Of a stretch of 64,000 bases of DNA, positions 16,443-25,237 are shown piece by piece; within the stretch, counting starts at the first letter, position 1, and each line of letters begins with the position of its first letter. A model generated the notes under the pieces. The model did not search any database. It had not been told where the DNA came from and saw only the letters and a program-made list of their open reading frames with translations. The stretch is from Kocuria soli (GTDB lineage Bacteria > Actinomycetota > Actinomycetes > Actinomycetales > Micrococcaceae): contig NZ_RKMF01000006.1 of assembly GCF_003797835.1 (NCBI RefSeq), positions 124,001 to 188,000 of the forward strand, written 5' to 3'. A program made the position numbers and the translations under genes.

Positions 16443-17420
16443 TCAGGTCTGGTCAGTGGGTGCGGCGTCCGCCGGGGGCGCGTACAGGTTTCCTCCGCCG
16501 CGGACCATGGTCTGGTTGACCAGCGGGACCGACAGTCCCGCGGCATCCAGCATCTTCTTGACCCGCACGCGCATGACCCGGCTGACCGCCCACTGCTCGG
16601 CCGGGGCGGTCTTGACGACCACTCGCACCGTCACGGACTCACCGGTCAGGGCCTCAACGCCCCAGACCTCCGGGTCACCCAGTACGAATTCACCCACCGT
16701 GGCGTCCTCCCGCAGGTTCGCGAGCGTGTTCGTGAGGCGTTCGATCATGGCGTCCAGGTCGCCGTCGTAGGGCAGCGGAATGTCCAGGACCGCGCGGGCC
16801 CAGCCCTGTGACTGATTGCCCACGCGCAGGATCTCGCCGTTGCGCACATGCCAGAGCGTGCCCTGGACATCGCGGACCTGGGTGACGCGCAAACCGACGT
16901 CCTCGACCACACCGGAGGCCTCTCCCAGGTCCACCACGTCGCCGATGCCCAGCTGGTCCTCGGCCACCATGAAGATCCCGGAGAGGTAGTCCTTGACCAG
17001 GGACTGCGCGCCGAAGGACAGCGCCACACCGGCAATGCCCGCCGATGCCAGCACGGGTGCGATGTTGAACCCGAGTTCGGAGACAATCATGAGCAATGCC
17101 ACGGCCCAGATCGTCAGCGTGAGCACGGAGGCCAGTACAGACCCCACCGTTTGTGCGCGTTGGGCCTGACGCTTGCGTGCCAGTCCGGCGTCCTCGACCC
17201 ACTGCGGCCGCCCGGAGTCCAGTTTCCGGATCACACGGGAGCGGGTGCCTTTCTCGATGCCGCGTGTGATTCTGCGGATAATCAGACGAATCGCAGCGGA
17301 TGCGACCACGGCAATGAGTAGGATCATCAGGACCCTTGCGGGTACCCCGAGCCAGAACTCCCAGGACGCCATCTCCGGCATGGTTGTGCTCACATTCGCC
17401 AATAGGTCCATGAAGGGCAC
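16443..17420 (-). CDS. small-conductance mechanosensitive channel (MscS family)
   Basis: A 325-residue inner-membrane channel. Three to four helices lie in the first 160 residues, including the pore-lining helix in APVLASAGIAGVALSFGAQSLVKDYLSG, the conserved MscS TM3 signature. The cytoplasmic beta domain (VVDLGEASGVVEDVGLRVTQVRDVQGTLWHVRNGEILRVGNQSQ) follows. It opens under membrane tension to release solutes during osmotic down-shock. The ATG at 17420 is the most upstream in frame. Confidence 0.9.
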   Translation of the reverse strand: MPFMDLLANVSTTMPEMASWEFWLGVPARVLMILLIAVVASAAIRLIIRRITRGIEKGTRSRVIRKLDSGRPQWVEDAGLARKRQAQRAQTVGSVLASVLTLTIWAVALLMIVSELGFNIAPVLASAGIAGVALSFGAQSLVKDYLSGIFMVAEDQLGIGDVVDLGEASGVVEDVGLRVTQVRDVQGTLWHVRNGEILRVGNQSQGWARAVLDIPLPYDGDLDAMIERLTNTLANLREDATVGEFVLGDPEVWGVEALTGESVTVRVVVKTAPAEQWAVSRVMRVRVKKMLDAAGLSVPLVNQTMVRGGGNLYAPPADAAPTDQT

Positions 17421-17539
17421 CGTAATCGGCCCGTCTCAACGCCAACTTAATACCCGCTTGCTGCCCGCGCAGTGAGCGCTGACCACCTGACCTCACACGA
17501 ACCCTGTTGCCCCACCGGGCACAGCTTTCAAGGAGTGCT

Positions 17540-18346
17540 ATGGCTGTAGCAGCCCTCACCAACCTGACCATCCAGACCTCGATGACGACGGTCCCGTCGC
17601 AGAGCGCATCGGAGGAGGCCGGTCTCAGCGGTATCGCCGGCTGGGCAGTGGACGTCATGGACGTGATTGGGGCGCCGGGGGCGGGGCTGCTCGTGGCCCT
17701 AGAGAACCTGTTTCCGCCGTTGCCCTCCGAGATCATCCTGCCGTTGGCCGGGTTCACCGCAGCCCAGGGGGGATTCACCCTGTGGGAGGCGCTGTTCTGG
17801 ACCACCCTCGGTTCGGTCGTGGGAGCCATGGCCCTCTACGGACTGGGAGCATGGTTGGGGCGCCGCCGGTTGTACCGGATCGTGGATGCCATGCCGTTGG
17901 TCGACATTCACGACGTCGAAAAGACCGAGAACTGGTTCGACAAGTACGGGCCCTACACGATCTTCTTCGGCCGGATGATCCCGCTGTTCCGTTCCCTGAT
18001 CTCCATCCCGGCAGGCGTCGAGCGCATGAACTTTGCCAAGTTCACGGTCCTGAGCCTGGTGGGTTCCCTCATCTGGAACACCATCTTCGTGTTGGCCGGG
18101 TGGTTCCTGGGCGAGCAGTGGCACCTGGCGGAGCAGTACGCGGGGCTGTTCTCCAACCTGGTCTACGTGCTGATCGTCGTGTTCATCGTCTGGTGGGTGG
18201 CCAAGCGCATCATCCGAAACCGCAAGGGCTTGTCCGACAACGCGCGGAAGGAATCCGTGGACGAGGTCCTGGCGCGTCGTGACCGCACGATCGCCGCCCA
18301 CGCAGAGGCCAAGGCGCAGCGTAAGGCCGCCCGACACGACGCGTGA
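17540..18346 (+). CDS. DedA-family membrane protein
   Basis: A 268-residue DedA/SNARE-associated family protein. After a short non-conserved N-terminus, the family core runs from GAPGAGLLVALENLFPPLPSEIILPLAGF through ALYGLGAWLGRRR to FGRMIPLFRSLISIPAGVERM (the conserved F/GR...P..R....AG). Several membrane helices follow, ending in a basic tail. DedA proteins act in membrane homeostasis and lipid-carrier flipping (undecaprenyl phosphate in some members). The ATG at 17540 has a strong AAGGAG and is chosen over 17507. Confidence 0.9.
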   Translation: MAVAALTNLTIQTSMTTVPSQSASEEAGLSGIAGWAVDVMDVIGAPGAGLLVALENLFPPLPSEIILPLAGFTAAQGGFTLWEALFWTTLGSVVGAMALYGLGAWLGRRRLYRIVDAMPLVDIHDVEKTENWFDKYGPYTIFFGRMIPLFRSLISIPAGVERMNFAKFTVLSLVGSLIWNTIFVLAGWFLGEQWHLAEQYAGLFSNLVYVLIVVFIVWWVAKRIIRNRKGLSDNARKESVDEVLARRDRTIAAHAEAKAQRKAARHDA

Positions 18347-19417
18347 CTACAACCAATCCTTGTTCTTGAACACCAGGTACAGGCCCACCCCGACCGCAAG
18401 CATCAGAGCCAGGGCGAACGGGTAACCGTAGGTCCAGCGCAACTCGGGCATGTCGTGGAAGTTCATGCCGTAGATGGACCCGATCATCGACGGCGCGAAC
18501 AGGATCGCGGCCCAGGCCGAGATCTTCTTGGTCTGTTCGTTCAACTCCATCGCGGCGTCGTTCTGGCGAGCGGCGGTGAGGGTCGCGTCCAACTGCATCG
18601 CATCGTTGAGCTGTGCACGGAAGGACTCGATGCGGCTGTTGGCCACCACCACGTGGTCACGGACGTCGCGCAGCATGTGCTGCAGCTCCTCGTCCGTGTG
18701 CCATTTCTGGAAGCCCGCCTCGAACTGGTCGGCCACCAGGGGCAGCGGCGCCACCGCGCGATGGAAGAGGTTGACCTGGCGCGCGAGTTCGTAGATGCGC
18801 TGGGAAACGTCGGAGCGGCCTGAAAACAGGGCGTCTTCGATCTCGTCGATGTCTTCCTCGACCGATTCCAAGATCGGGAAGTAGTCGTCCACGACCTGGT
18901 CGATCAGAGCATAGAGAATCGCCTCGGGTCCGCGGGCCAGCAATTGGGGTTCTGACTCCACGCGGTGCCGCACCTTGCCTACGCCGGCCGTCTCTGCGTG
19001 GCGGACCGTGATCACGAAGTTGGGTCCGGTGAACACGTGGATCTCACCCAGCCGGATGGACTCCGCGGAGTCGTTGTACGTGGCGGGGCGTAGCGCGGTG
19101 AACAAGGTGGAACCGTAGCGTTCCGTCTTGGGCCGCTGATGAGCCAGAACCGTGTCCTCCACCGCGAGCTCGTGCAGGTGGAACTGTGCTTGCAGGGCAG
19201 CGATCTCGGCCTTGCCGGGGCGATAGAGCCCGATCCAGGCCATGGCACTGTGCTGATGGTGGTGGTCGGAGTCGCGGCACGGGGTGTGCGGAGCACCATA
19301 TGAATGGTCGTGCGCACCCCCGTCCAGTTCGGCCAGCAGTCTGAAGGTCTCTTCGAGAGAGGTGGGGGAGGCGACCCGTTCCCCGTCCTTGTACACGGCG
19401 TTGTCCACGATGCTCAC
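18347..19417 (-). CDS. corA: magnesium/cobalt transporter CorA
   Basis: A 356-residue CorA channel subunit. It has a large cytoplasmic domain, two C-terminal helices and the selectivity motif GMNF after the first (IYGMNFHDMPELRW). The C-terminus is YLVFKNKDWL. It forms a pentameric Mg2+ channel. The GTG at 19417 gives the usual SIVDNAVYKDGERV start; an ATG at 19444 is possible. The stop abuts the DedA stop with no gap, so the two genes are directly convergent with no visible terminator. Confidence 0.9.
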   Translation of the reverse strand: MSIVDNAVYKDGERVASPTSLEETFRLLAELDGGAHDHSYGAPHTPCRDSDHHHQHSAMAWIGLYRPGKAEIAALQAQFHLHELAVEDTVLAHQRPKTERYGSTLFTALRPATYNDSAESIRLGEIHVFTGPNFVITVRHAETAGVGKVRHRVESEPQLLARGPEAILYALIDQVVDDYFPILESVEEDIDEIEDALFSGRSDVSQRIYELARQVNLFHRAVAPLPLVADQFEAGFQKWHTDEELQHMLRDVRDHVVVANSRIESFRAQLNDAMQLDATLTAARQNDAAMELNEQTKKISAWAAILFAPSMIGSIYGMNFHDMPELRWTYGYPFALALMLAVGVGLYLVFKNKDWL

Positions 19418-19510
19418 CGACCCATTATCGGGGCCGTGAGCCATTCCCGTGCAATGACCCCACCGGGCCCGCCCGTGGCTTGCTGTCGGCGGACCCATTG
19501 GCATGCTCCT

Positions 19511-19516
19511 TAGACT
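19511..19516 (+). promoter_or_regulatory. -10 box of a leaderless promoter
   Basis: TAGACT ends 7 nt before the ATG at 19524. This favours that ATG over the one at 19503, which would lie upstream of the box. Confidence 0.5.
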
Positions 19517-19523
19517 GTTCCGC

Positions 19524-20063
19524 ATGGCTCACGAGCAGGCGGCGCAGCAGCGCCCGGAACAAACCGACAGGGGACCCCAGGCACCCCGAGGCAGCTCCGG
19601 GCACTCGGGTGGCTCCGGGACCACCATGGCTACGCGAGCCGGTGCCTACGCCGTCGTCGTGGAGGACGGGAAGATCCTGCTGTCCCGGTGGGTCCCGCGC
19701 AACCCAGCCATGCAGCCATCCTGGACCCTGCCCGGCGGAGGCATGGAGGCGCGGGAACAACCCGAGGACACCGCGGTCCGCGAAGTGTTCGAGGAGACCG
19801 GCTACACCGTGGAATTACAAGAACTCCTGGGCGTGAGCAGCTTCTACATCGACGCCGAACGCCGGGTCACCCCCGGGGACGGTCTCCTACACGCATTGCG
19901 GGTGGTCTACAGGGCCCGGGTCACGGGCGGCAGTCTCACACCCGAGGTCGACGGGTCCTCCGACGACGCCCGCTGGATCCCGATCGCCGACCTGCATCAG
20001 TACCCGCACCTGGACCTGGTGGAGGTCGGACTGACCATGGCAGGGTTGGAGGTCAACGCATGA
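19524..20063 (+). CDS. NUDIX hydrolase
   Basis: A 179-residue NUDIX enzyme. The box GGGMEAREQPEDTAVREVFEETGY fits Gx5Ex7REUxEExGU exactly. A 35-residue low-complexity Gln/Pro/Gly/Ser region precedes the fold, which begins at ATRAGAYAVVVEDGKILLSRW. It hydrolyses a nucleoside diphosphate linked to another moiety; the substrate is not predictable. Its stop overlaps the next start (ATGA), tying it to a compatible-solute binding lipoprotein. Confidence 0.88.
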   Translation: MAHEQAAQQRPEQTDRGPQAPRGSSGHSGGSGTTMATRAGAYAVVVEDGKILLSRWVPRNPAMQPSWTLPGGGMEAREQPEDTAVREVFEETGYTVELQELLGVSSFYIDAERRVTPGDGLLHALRVVYRARVTGGSLTPEVDGSSDDARWIPIADLHQYPHLDLVEVGLTMAGLEVNA

Positions 20064-21139
20064 GGCCGCAGACCGGACGCGCAGCCGGTTCCCGGCCGCC
20101 GTTGCCGGGTGTGATCGCCGCGGCGCTCGCCGCCGTGACGTTGACCCTGGCTGGGTGCGACGGCGACCAGCCCACGAACGACCCCACGGCAACGGCCGAG
20201 GCATCCGCCCCCCGCGTCGTGGTGGGAGCAGGCCCCACGAACCAGACGGAAACCGTGGCATACGCGTGGTCGAAGGCCCTCGAGGACGCCGGGATGACCG
20301 TCGAGGTGCGAGAGATCGAAGGTGGGCGCGCCGGCTACCTGAAAGCGGTGGAGGACGGGGAGATCGACGTCTTCCCCGACTACTCGGGGGATCTCTACCT
20401 GGAACTGCGCGGAAACCAGCCCCAAGGGGCGGGCACGGTGGAAGCCCAGGAACCTACCCAGTCCCCGAGCTCGACCACCGTGCCCTCCGACGAGGCGAAT
20501 GGCAGTGATGAGAACATCGTGGACACCCTGGCCGACATGCTCGGCAGCGGCCAAGAGGGTGTCACGGACGGCGACGTCGAGTCCGGCGTGGACGAGCAGC
20601 TCCCGGAGACCGTGCAGATCCTGGACGCCGCACCCGCGGAGAACAAGCGCGTCCTGGCCACCACGGCGGCCACGGCTGCTCGATTGGAGGTCACCTCGAT
20701 CGACGACCTCGCGGAGCACTGTGGAGACCTCACCTTCGGTGCGATCAAGGGCGAGGACCAGGCCTCCGTGACTGCCGCCGCCGTGGCAGACACCTACGAG
20801 TGCACCCCGGGTGAGGTTCGTGAGTTCGACTCGCAGGCCGATGTGGTCCAGGCGCTGCTGGAGGGTCAGATCGACGTCGCAGGGGTCCTGTCCGCGACCC
20901 CGGCGATCGAAGACAATTCGCTGGAGGTTCTCGAGGACAACCAGGAAGCACTGGTCCCGGAGCGCGTGCTGCCGGTGGCGAGCGCGGACCTGTCGGACCA
21001 GGCGGTCAGCGAGATCAACGGGATCTCCGGTCAGTTGGACACGGAGGCGCTGGTGTTGCTCACCCGGATGACGACGTCGTCGACCCCCTACACGCCCGAG
21101 GAAGCCGCGGACTACTGGTACGGAACCGTGCGACCGTAG
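20060..21139 (+). CDS. OpuAC/ProX-type osmoprotectant-binding lipoprotein
   Basis: A 359-residue exported lipoprotein with signal peptide and lipobox L-A-G-C (near residue 33). The fold matches the glycine betaine/choline OpuAC group: VVVGAGPTNQTETVAYAW near the N-terminus, then EIDVFPDYSGDLYLEL, which is the family's eIDvypEYtG motif. A Ser/Glu-rich insert (residues about 120-185) interrupts the domain. These proteins bind quaternary amines for an ABC importer. No permease or ATPase gene is adjacent, so this is an orphan or works with a distant transporter. Confidence 0.82.
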   Translation: MRPQTGRAAGSRPPLPGVIAAALAAVTLTLAGCDGDQPTNDPTATAEASAPRVVVGAGPTNQTETVAYAWSKALEDAGMTVEVREIEGGRAGYLKAVEDGEIDVFPDYSGDLYLELRGNQPQGAGTVEAQEPTQSPSSTTVPSDEANGSDENIVDTLADMLGSGQEGVTDGDVESGVDEQLPETVQILDAAPAENKRVLATTAATAARLEVTSIDDLAEHCGDLTFGAIKGEDQASVTAAAVADTYECTPGEVREFDSQADVVQALLEGQIDVAGVLSATPAIEDNSLEVLEDNQEALVPERVLPVASADLSDQAVSEINGISGQLDTEALVLLTRMTTSSTPYTPEEAADYWYGTVRP

Positions 21140-21197
21140 GCAGGTTCGACGCACGACCCCGTGCGCCGCGGGCCGGTCGGGTGCGGGTACCCGGATG

Positions 21198-21203
21198 TAT
21201 CGT
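21198..21203 (+). promoter_or_regulatory. -10 box of a leaderless promoter
   Basis: TATCGT ends 6 nt before the ATG at 21210 and supports that start over the ATG at 21195. Confidence 0.5.
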
Positions 21204-21209
21204 GAACTC

Positions 21210-22436
21210 ATGCCGAAGAAGGTCACTCAGTCCGAAAAGCTGTCCAACGTTCGCTACGACGTCCGGGGTCCGGTCCTGGAACAGGCCGAGAAGATGGAGG
21301 ACGCGGGCCATCGCATCCTGCGCCTGAACATCGGAAATCCAGCGCCCTTCGGCTTCGAAGCACCCGATGCGGTGCTCGTGGACATGATCAAGAACCTGCC
21401 CTACGCCCAGGGTTATTCGGATTCGCGCGGGATCTTCTCGGCACGGACCGCCGTCGTGCAGTACTACCAGACCAAGGGCGTCCGGAACCTGGACGTGGAT
21501 GACGTCTTCCTGGGCAACGGTGTTTCCGAGATGATCACCCTGACCCTGCAGGCCCTGTGCGACCCGGGTGACGAGATTCTGGTGCCCTCCCCGGACTACC
21601 CGCTGTGGACGGGCGCCACGACGCTCTCCGGCGGAACCGCCGTGCACTACAACTGCGTGGAAGAGGACGGGTGGAATCCCGACCTGGAGGACATCCGTTC
21701 GAAGGTCACGGACCGGACCCGCGGCATCGTGGTGATCAACCCCAACAACCCCACGGGTGCTGTGTACTCCCGGGAAACGTTGCAGGGGATCGTGGACATC
21801 GCCAAGGAGCACGAACTCGTCCTGTTCTCCGACGAGATCTACGAGAAGATCACCTACGACGACGCCGAGATGATCAACCTGGCCACACTGACCGGCGAGG
21901 ACGTTCTGTGCCTGACGTTCTCCGGGCTCTCCAAGGCCTACCGGGTGGCCGGCTACCGCGCCGGGTGGGTGGCGATCACCGGACCCAGCTGGAAGGCCGA
22001 GTCCTATCTGGAGGGCATCAAGCTGCTGGCCAACATGCGCATGTGCGCCAACGTTCCGGCCCAGCACGCGATCCAGACGGCGTTGGGCGGGTACCAGTCG
22101 ATCAACGATCTGATCCTGCCGGGTGGTCGCCTCAAGGCACAGCGCGATCTGGCCTACGAACGTCTCAACCAGATCGACGGCGTGACCTGCGAGCCTGCTG
22201 TCGGTGCGCTGTACCTGTTCCCCAAGCTCGACGTGGAGAAGTTCAACATCACAGACGACGAGCGGTTCGCCCTGGACCTACTGAAGGAGCAGAAGATCCT
22301 GGTCAGCCACGGGTCGGCGTTCAACTTCGACACCCCGGACCACTTCCGGTTGGTGTTCCTGCCCTCGGTCGAGCAGCTTGAACCGGCGCTGGACCGGATC
22401 GAGGAGTTCCTGGGCGGTTACAAGCAGGTCCAGTGA
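21210..22436 (+). CDS. PLP-dependent alanine aminotransferase (AlaA-like)
   Basis: A 408-residue fold-type I aminotransferase very close to E. coli AlaA along its length: KLSNVRYDVRGPV, LRLNIGNPAPFGFEAPD, FLGNGVSEMITLTLQALCDPGDE and VPSPDYPLWTGATTLSGG. The PLP lysine lies in SGLSKAYRVAGYRAGW. RMCANVPAQHAIQTALGGYQ and HFRLVFLP, with the carboxylate-binding Arg, also match. It interconverts pyruvate and alanine with glutamate. A strong terminator follows the stop. Confidence 0.92.
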   Translation: MPKKVTQSEKLSNVRYDVRGPVLEQAEKMEDAGHRILRLNIGNPAPFGFEAPDAVLVDMIKNLPYAQGYSDSRGIFSARTAVVQYYQTKGVRNLDVDDVFLGNGVSEMITLTLQALCDPGDEILVPSPDYPLWTGATTLSGGTAVHYNCVEEDGWNPDLEDIRSKVTDRTRGIVVINPNNPTGAVYSRETLQGIVDIAKEHELVLFSDEIYEKITYDDAEMINLATLTGEDVLCLTFSGLSKAYRVAGYRAGWVAITGPSWKAESYLEGIKLLANMRMCANVPAQHAIQTALGGYQSINDLILPGGRLKAQRDLAYERLNQIDGVTCEPAVGALYLFPKLDVEKFNITDDERFALDLLKEQKILVSHGSAFNFDTPDHFRLVFLPSVEQLEPALDRIEEFLGGYKQVQ

Positions 22437-22471
22437 GGCACTGCCCGGCTCACCCGCTCACCGATGGACTT

Positions 22472-22532
22472 TCGTCACGGCTTTCTGCCACACACGTGTT
22501 GTTCGTGGCAGAAAGCCGTGACGAGAGTTTTT
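22472..22532 (+). terminator. very strong intrinsic terminator
   Basis: A perfect 20-bp stem (22472-22491 with 22505-22524) encloses a 13-nt loop and is followed by a T-run at 22528-22532. It terminates the aminotransferase transcript. The T-run reaches into the stop codon of the converging MFS gene. On the minus strand the stem has no T-run. Confidence 0.88.
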
Positions 22533-24081
22533 AGTCGGCCTCCGGCGCTGGGACCATGGTCAGCTGGCCGGTTCGGGTGTCCAGCTCCATCACCTTGCGC
22601 GGGGTGCGCAGCAGCCAGAACACCAGGAGTGTGAAGGCCAGACCCGTGAGTCCCACGATCAGGCCTGTCATGGAGATCGCCTGGTTGTAGGCACTGGCGG
22701 CGGCCGTGACGAGTTCGCTGCCGTTGGGGAGGTTCTCGGCCACGGCGTAGGCGCCGCCCAGCGTCTCGCGGGCGGTGTCTGCCGACTCGTTGTCCACCCC
22801 GGCGGGGATGTTCAGGAAGGCTTGGTAGAACCCGGTCACCAGGCCTCCGACGACGGCGGTTCCGAGCACCGCGCCGACCTCGTATCCCGTCTCCGAGATG
22901 GCCGAGGCGGCCCCGGACTTCTCGGGCGGGACGGAGCCCACCACGAGTTCGGTGGAGAGCGTGGTCGCAAAGCCGATGCCCACACCCAGCACGCAGTAGG
23001 CGACCACCATGGGCCAGGCGGCGTTGCCCACCGTGGCGGCGATGACCAGGTAGCCGGCCGAGGCAAGCACCAGGCCAACCACCACGACCGCCCGCGGCCC
23101 CACGACGCCGGCCCAGCGAGCGCCGAGCAACCCGGACACGATGGCCAACACCATCCCCGGGATGATCAACAGTCCGGCGGTGAAGGCATCCATGCCCACC
23201 ACCAACTGCAGGTGCTGGGTGATGAAGAACAGGAAGCCGAACTGGACCAGGTTTCCCATGACGTTGACCAGCACGCCGCCGGTGAACCGGCCGCTCTGGA
23301 ACAGCGCCAGCTCGACCATGGGTGCCGCCAGCCGGTTCTGGCGCAGCACGAAGATCACGCCGAATGCCAGGCCCAGGACCAGGGCGACCGCACCGGCCAG
23401 CAGCGCGCCACCGGTGGCCAGCGTCTTGATCCCGTAGACGATCGGCGTCATGGTCAGGATGGCCAGGAAGGCGGAGGTCACGTCCAGCTTGCCGGGGCGC
23501 GGGTCCTTGGACTCGGGCAGCGTGAACGGTGCGATGACGGCGAACGCCAGGCACACCGGCACCGCGACCAGGATGGCCGCGTGCCAGCTGAAGGCGTGCA
23601 GCATGGCCCCACCGACGATCGGACCCAGGGCGGCGCCGGCACTGAAGCCTGCGGTCCAGATGGCGATCGCGGTGCGTCGGGCGTCGTCGTCCTCGAAGAT
23701 CACGCGGATCAGGGACAGGGTCGCGGGCAGCAGCATGGAGCCGAACACGGCGATGGCCACGCGGGAAGCGATCAGCATTTCGGCGCTGGTGGACAGGCCG
23801 CCCGCCACCGAGGCGGCGGCGAAGCCCACGGACCCGATGATCAGCAGAAGTCGGCGCCCGGCGCGGTCGCCCACCGTGCCCATGGGGATCAGGAGCCCCG
23901 CCAGGATCAGCGGGTAGATGTCCACGATCCACAGGAGCTGGGCGGCGCTGGGGCGCAGGTCGGCGGCGATGTCCGGCAGCGCGAAGCTCAACGCGGTGGT
24001 GGTCACGGACACCGTGAGCACAGGAAACATGAGGGTCGCCAGAGCCAACCAGGGGTGGACTCGGCGCTGTTCAGGTCGCAT
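22531..24081 (-). CDS. MFS drug exporter, 14-TM DHA2-type
   Basis: A 516-residue major facilitator. Motif A is present as LIPMGTVGDRAGRRLLL in the loop between helices 2 and 3, with FEDDDARRTAIAIWTAGFSAGAALGPIVGG (motif C region) further on. About 14 helices fit the DHA2 (SmvA/EmrB-like) group that exports cationic biocides and antibiotics by proton exchange. The start at 24081 is fixed by a strong AGGAGGT; an in-frame ATG at 24165 is rejected. It is divergent from a TetR gene, with a shared operator between. Confidence 0.88.
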   Translation of the reverse strand: MRPEQRRVHPWLALATLMFPVLTVSVTTTALSFALPDIAADLRPSAAQLLWIVDIYPLILAGLLIPMGTVGDRAGRRLLLIIGSVGFAAASVAGGLSTSAEMLIASRVAIAVFGSMLLPATLSLIRVIFEDDDARRTAIAIWTAGFSAGAALGPIVGGAMLHAFSWHAAILVAVPVCLAFAVIAPFTLPESKDPRPGKLDVTSAFLAILTMTPIVYGIKTLATGGALLAGAVALVLGLAFGVIFVLRQNRLAAPMVELALFQSGRFTGGVLVNVMGNLVQFGFLFFITQHLQLVVGMDAFTAGLLIIPGMVLAIVSGLLGARWAGVVGPRAVVVVGLVLASAGYLVIAATVGNAAWPMVVAYCVLGVGIGFATTLSTELVVGSVPPEKSGAASAISETGYEVGAVLGTAVVGGLVTGFYQAFLNIPAGVDNESADTARETLGGAYAVAENLPNGSELVTAAASAYNQAISMTGLIVGLTGLAFTLLVFWLLRTPRKVMELDTRTGQLTMVPAPEAD

Positions 24082-24170
24082 GTGGCGCACCTCCTGGGCG
24101 TGCGTTGCAACTGTTGACACGAAAGACCTCCCCACGTGATCGGACTGGACGGGACGGGATTTCACCCGTA

Positions 24171-24198
24171 AAACTATACCGACCAGACGGTACAGTTT
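24171..24198. promoter_or_regulatory. TetR-family operator between exporter and regulator
   Basis: AAACTATACCG (24171-24181) and CGGTACAGTTT (24188-24198) are inverted repeats matching at 10 of 11 positions around 6 bp. The site lies in the divergent region between the MFS and TetR genes, where the regulator would repress both. Confidence 0.75.
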
Positions 24199-24295
24199 GA
24201 GTCACCCGGAGGCAACATGCTGATGACGTGCGGTTGACCACCCTCCGATGCTGACAAGCTGTGAGATCTTGGAGCTGAGGAAAGGACCATCGATC

Positions 24296-24847
24296 GTGTC
24301 GCGTAAACCCGTTGCCCGTGATCGCCTGCTGGAGGCATTCCAGGCGATCCTCGTCGACGACGGCGAACGCGCGGCCACCCTGGACGCAGTCGCTGCCCGC
24401 GCCGGGGTCTCCAAGGGTGGACTGCTGTACCACTTCGCGAATCGTGGAGAACTGGTGCAGGCCCTGCTGGAACACATGCGCGTGCTGGGGGAGGAGGACT
24501 GCCGGTCGATGGCGCAGTCCCCCGAAGGCGCCGCACGACAGTTCCTACGCAACTCCGTGTGGGCCGGATCAGACATTGATCTGGCCATCGTGGCCGTGAC
24601 CCGCCTGGCCCAGGGTGGGGACGAATCAGCGCGTCACGCGCTGCAGGAACTCAAGGAGAGCTGGTACGAGTTGCTCCTAGCGGACCTGGGGGAACCCGCC
24701 GTGGCCAACGCCGTGCTGCACATGGGTGACGGGCTGTACTACAACGCCAGCATCGGTTGGCTGCCCGCCAACCGCAAGGAGAGCAAGGCCACCCTGGAGC
24801 AGTTGCTCGGCGTCCTGGAACGGCTGCGTCCAGCCGGTTCAGCGTGA
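24296..24847 (+). CDS. TetR-family regulator of the adjacent exporter
   Basis: A 183-residue TetR protein. The N-terminal HTH is typical: ARDRLLEAFQAILVDDGERAATLDAVAARAGVSKGGLLYHFANRGELVQAL. The C-terminal domain resembles TetR_C-type drug sensors. A GTG start at 24296 is chosen because GAGGAAAGGA precedes it and it gives the usual short N-terminus; an in-frame ATG at 24248 is rejected. It most likely represses the divergent MFS gene through the 24171-24198 palindrome. Confidence 0.87.
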   Translation: MSRKPVARDRLLEAFQAILVDDGERAATLDAVAARAGVSKGGLLYHFANRGELVQALLEHMRVLGEEDCRSMAQSPEGAARQFLRNSVWAGSDIDLAIVAVTRLAQGGDESARHALQELKESWYELLLADLGEPAVANAVLHMGDGLYYNASIGWLPANRKESKATLEQLLGVLERLRPAGSA

Positions 24848-24862
24848 GGTCAAGACCCGACG

Positions 24863-25153
24863 TCAGCTGACGGGCTCCGCGCCCTCCGACGAGTCCTCAC
24901 CCTGTGCCTCTTCGCGGCGTTCGCGCGCAGCTTCCAAGCGTTCCCGGGCGCCGTCGAGCCACTGCTCGCAGCGGTTGGCCAGGGCCTCCCCGCGCTCCCA
25001 CAGTGCCAGCGATTCCTCCAGGGCGGTTCCGCCCGCTTCGAGTTGCGCCACGGTGCGCACGAGTTCCTCGCGGGCTTCCTCGTAGCCCATCGATTCGATG
25101 TCGGACAGGTCCGGGGCGGACGGGTTCTGGGTCGAGGTCTTCTTCTGTGCCAT
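24863..25153 (-). CDS. xseB: exodeoxyribonuclease VII small subunit
   Basis: A 96-residue helical protein with the family pattern GYEEAREELVRTVAQLEAGGTALEESLALWERGEALANRCEQWLDGARERLE. It binds XseA and is needed for single-strand DNA exonuclease activity. The gene lies 84 bp after xseA in the same direction. The acidic C-terminal tail is variable. Confidence 0.94.
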   Translation of the reverse strand: MAQKKTSTQNPSAPDLSDIESMGYEEAREELVRTVAQLEAGGTALEESLALWERGEALANRCEQWLDGARERLEAARERREEAQGEDSSEGAEPVS

Positions 25154-25237
25154 GAGGTCTCTTCCTTCGGCTGAGGCGGGGTGGGTCGTTGTGGCGGGGT
25201 CGCTCTGAACGGTGGGGACGACGTCGGAGGGGTCCGG

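Noticed and set aside
22822-24117. 431-codon plus-strand frame opposite the MFS gene
   Set aside because: His/Gln/Asp/Gly-rich shadow of transmembrane codons; no recognisable fold.
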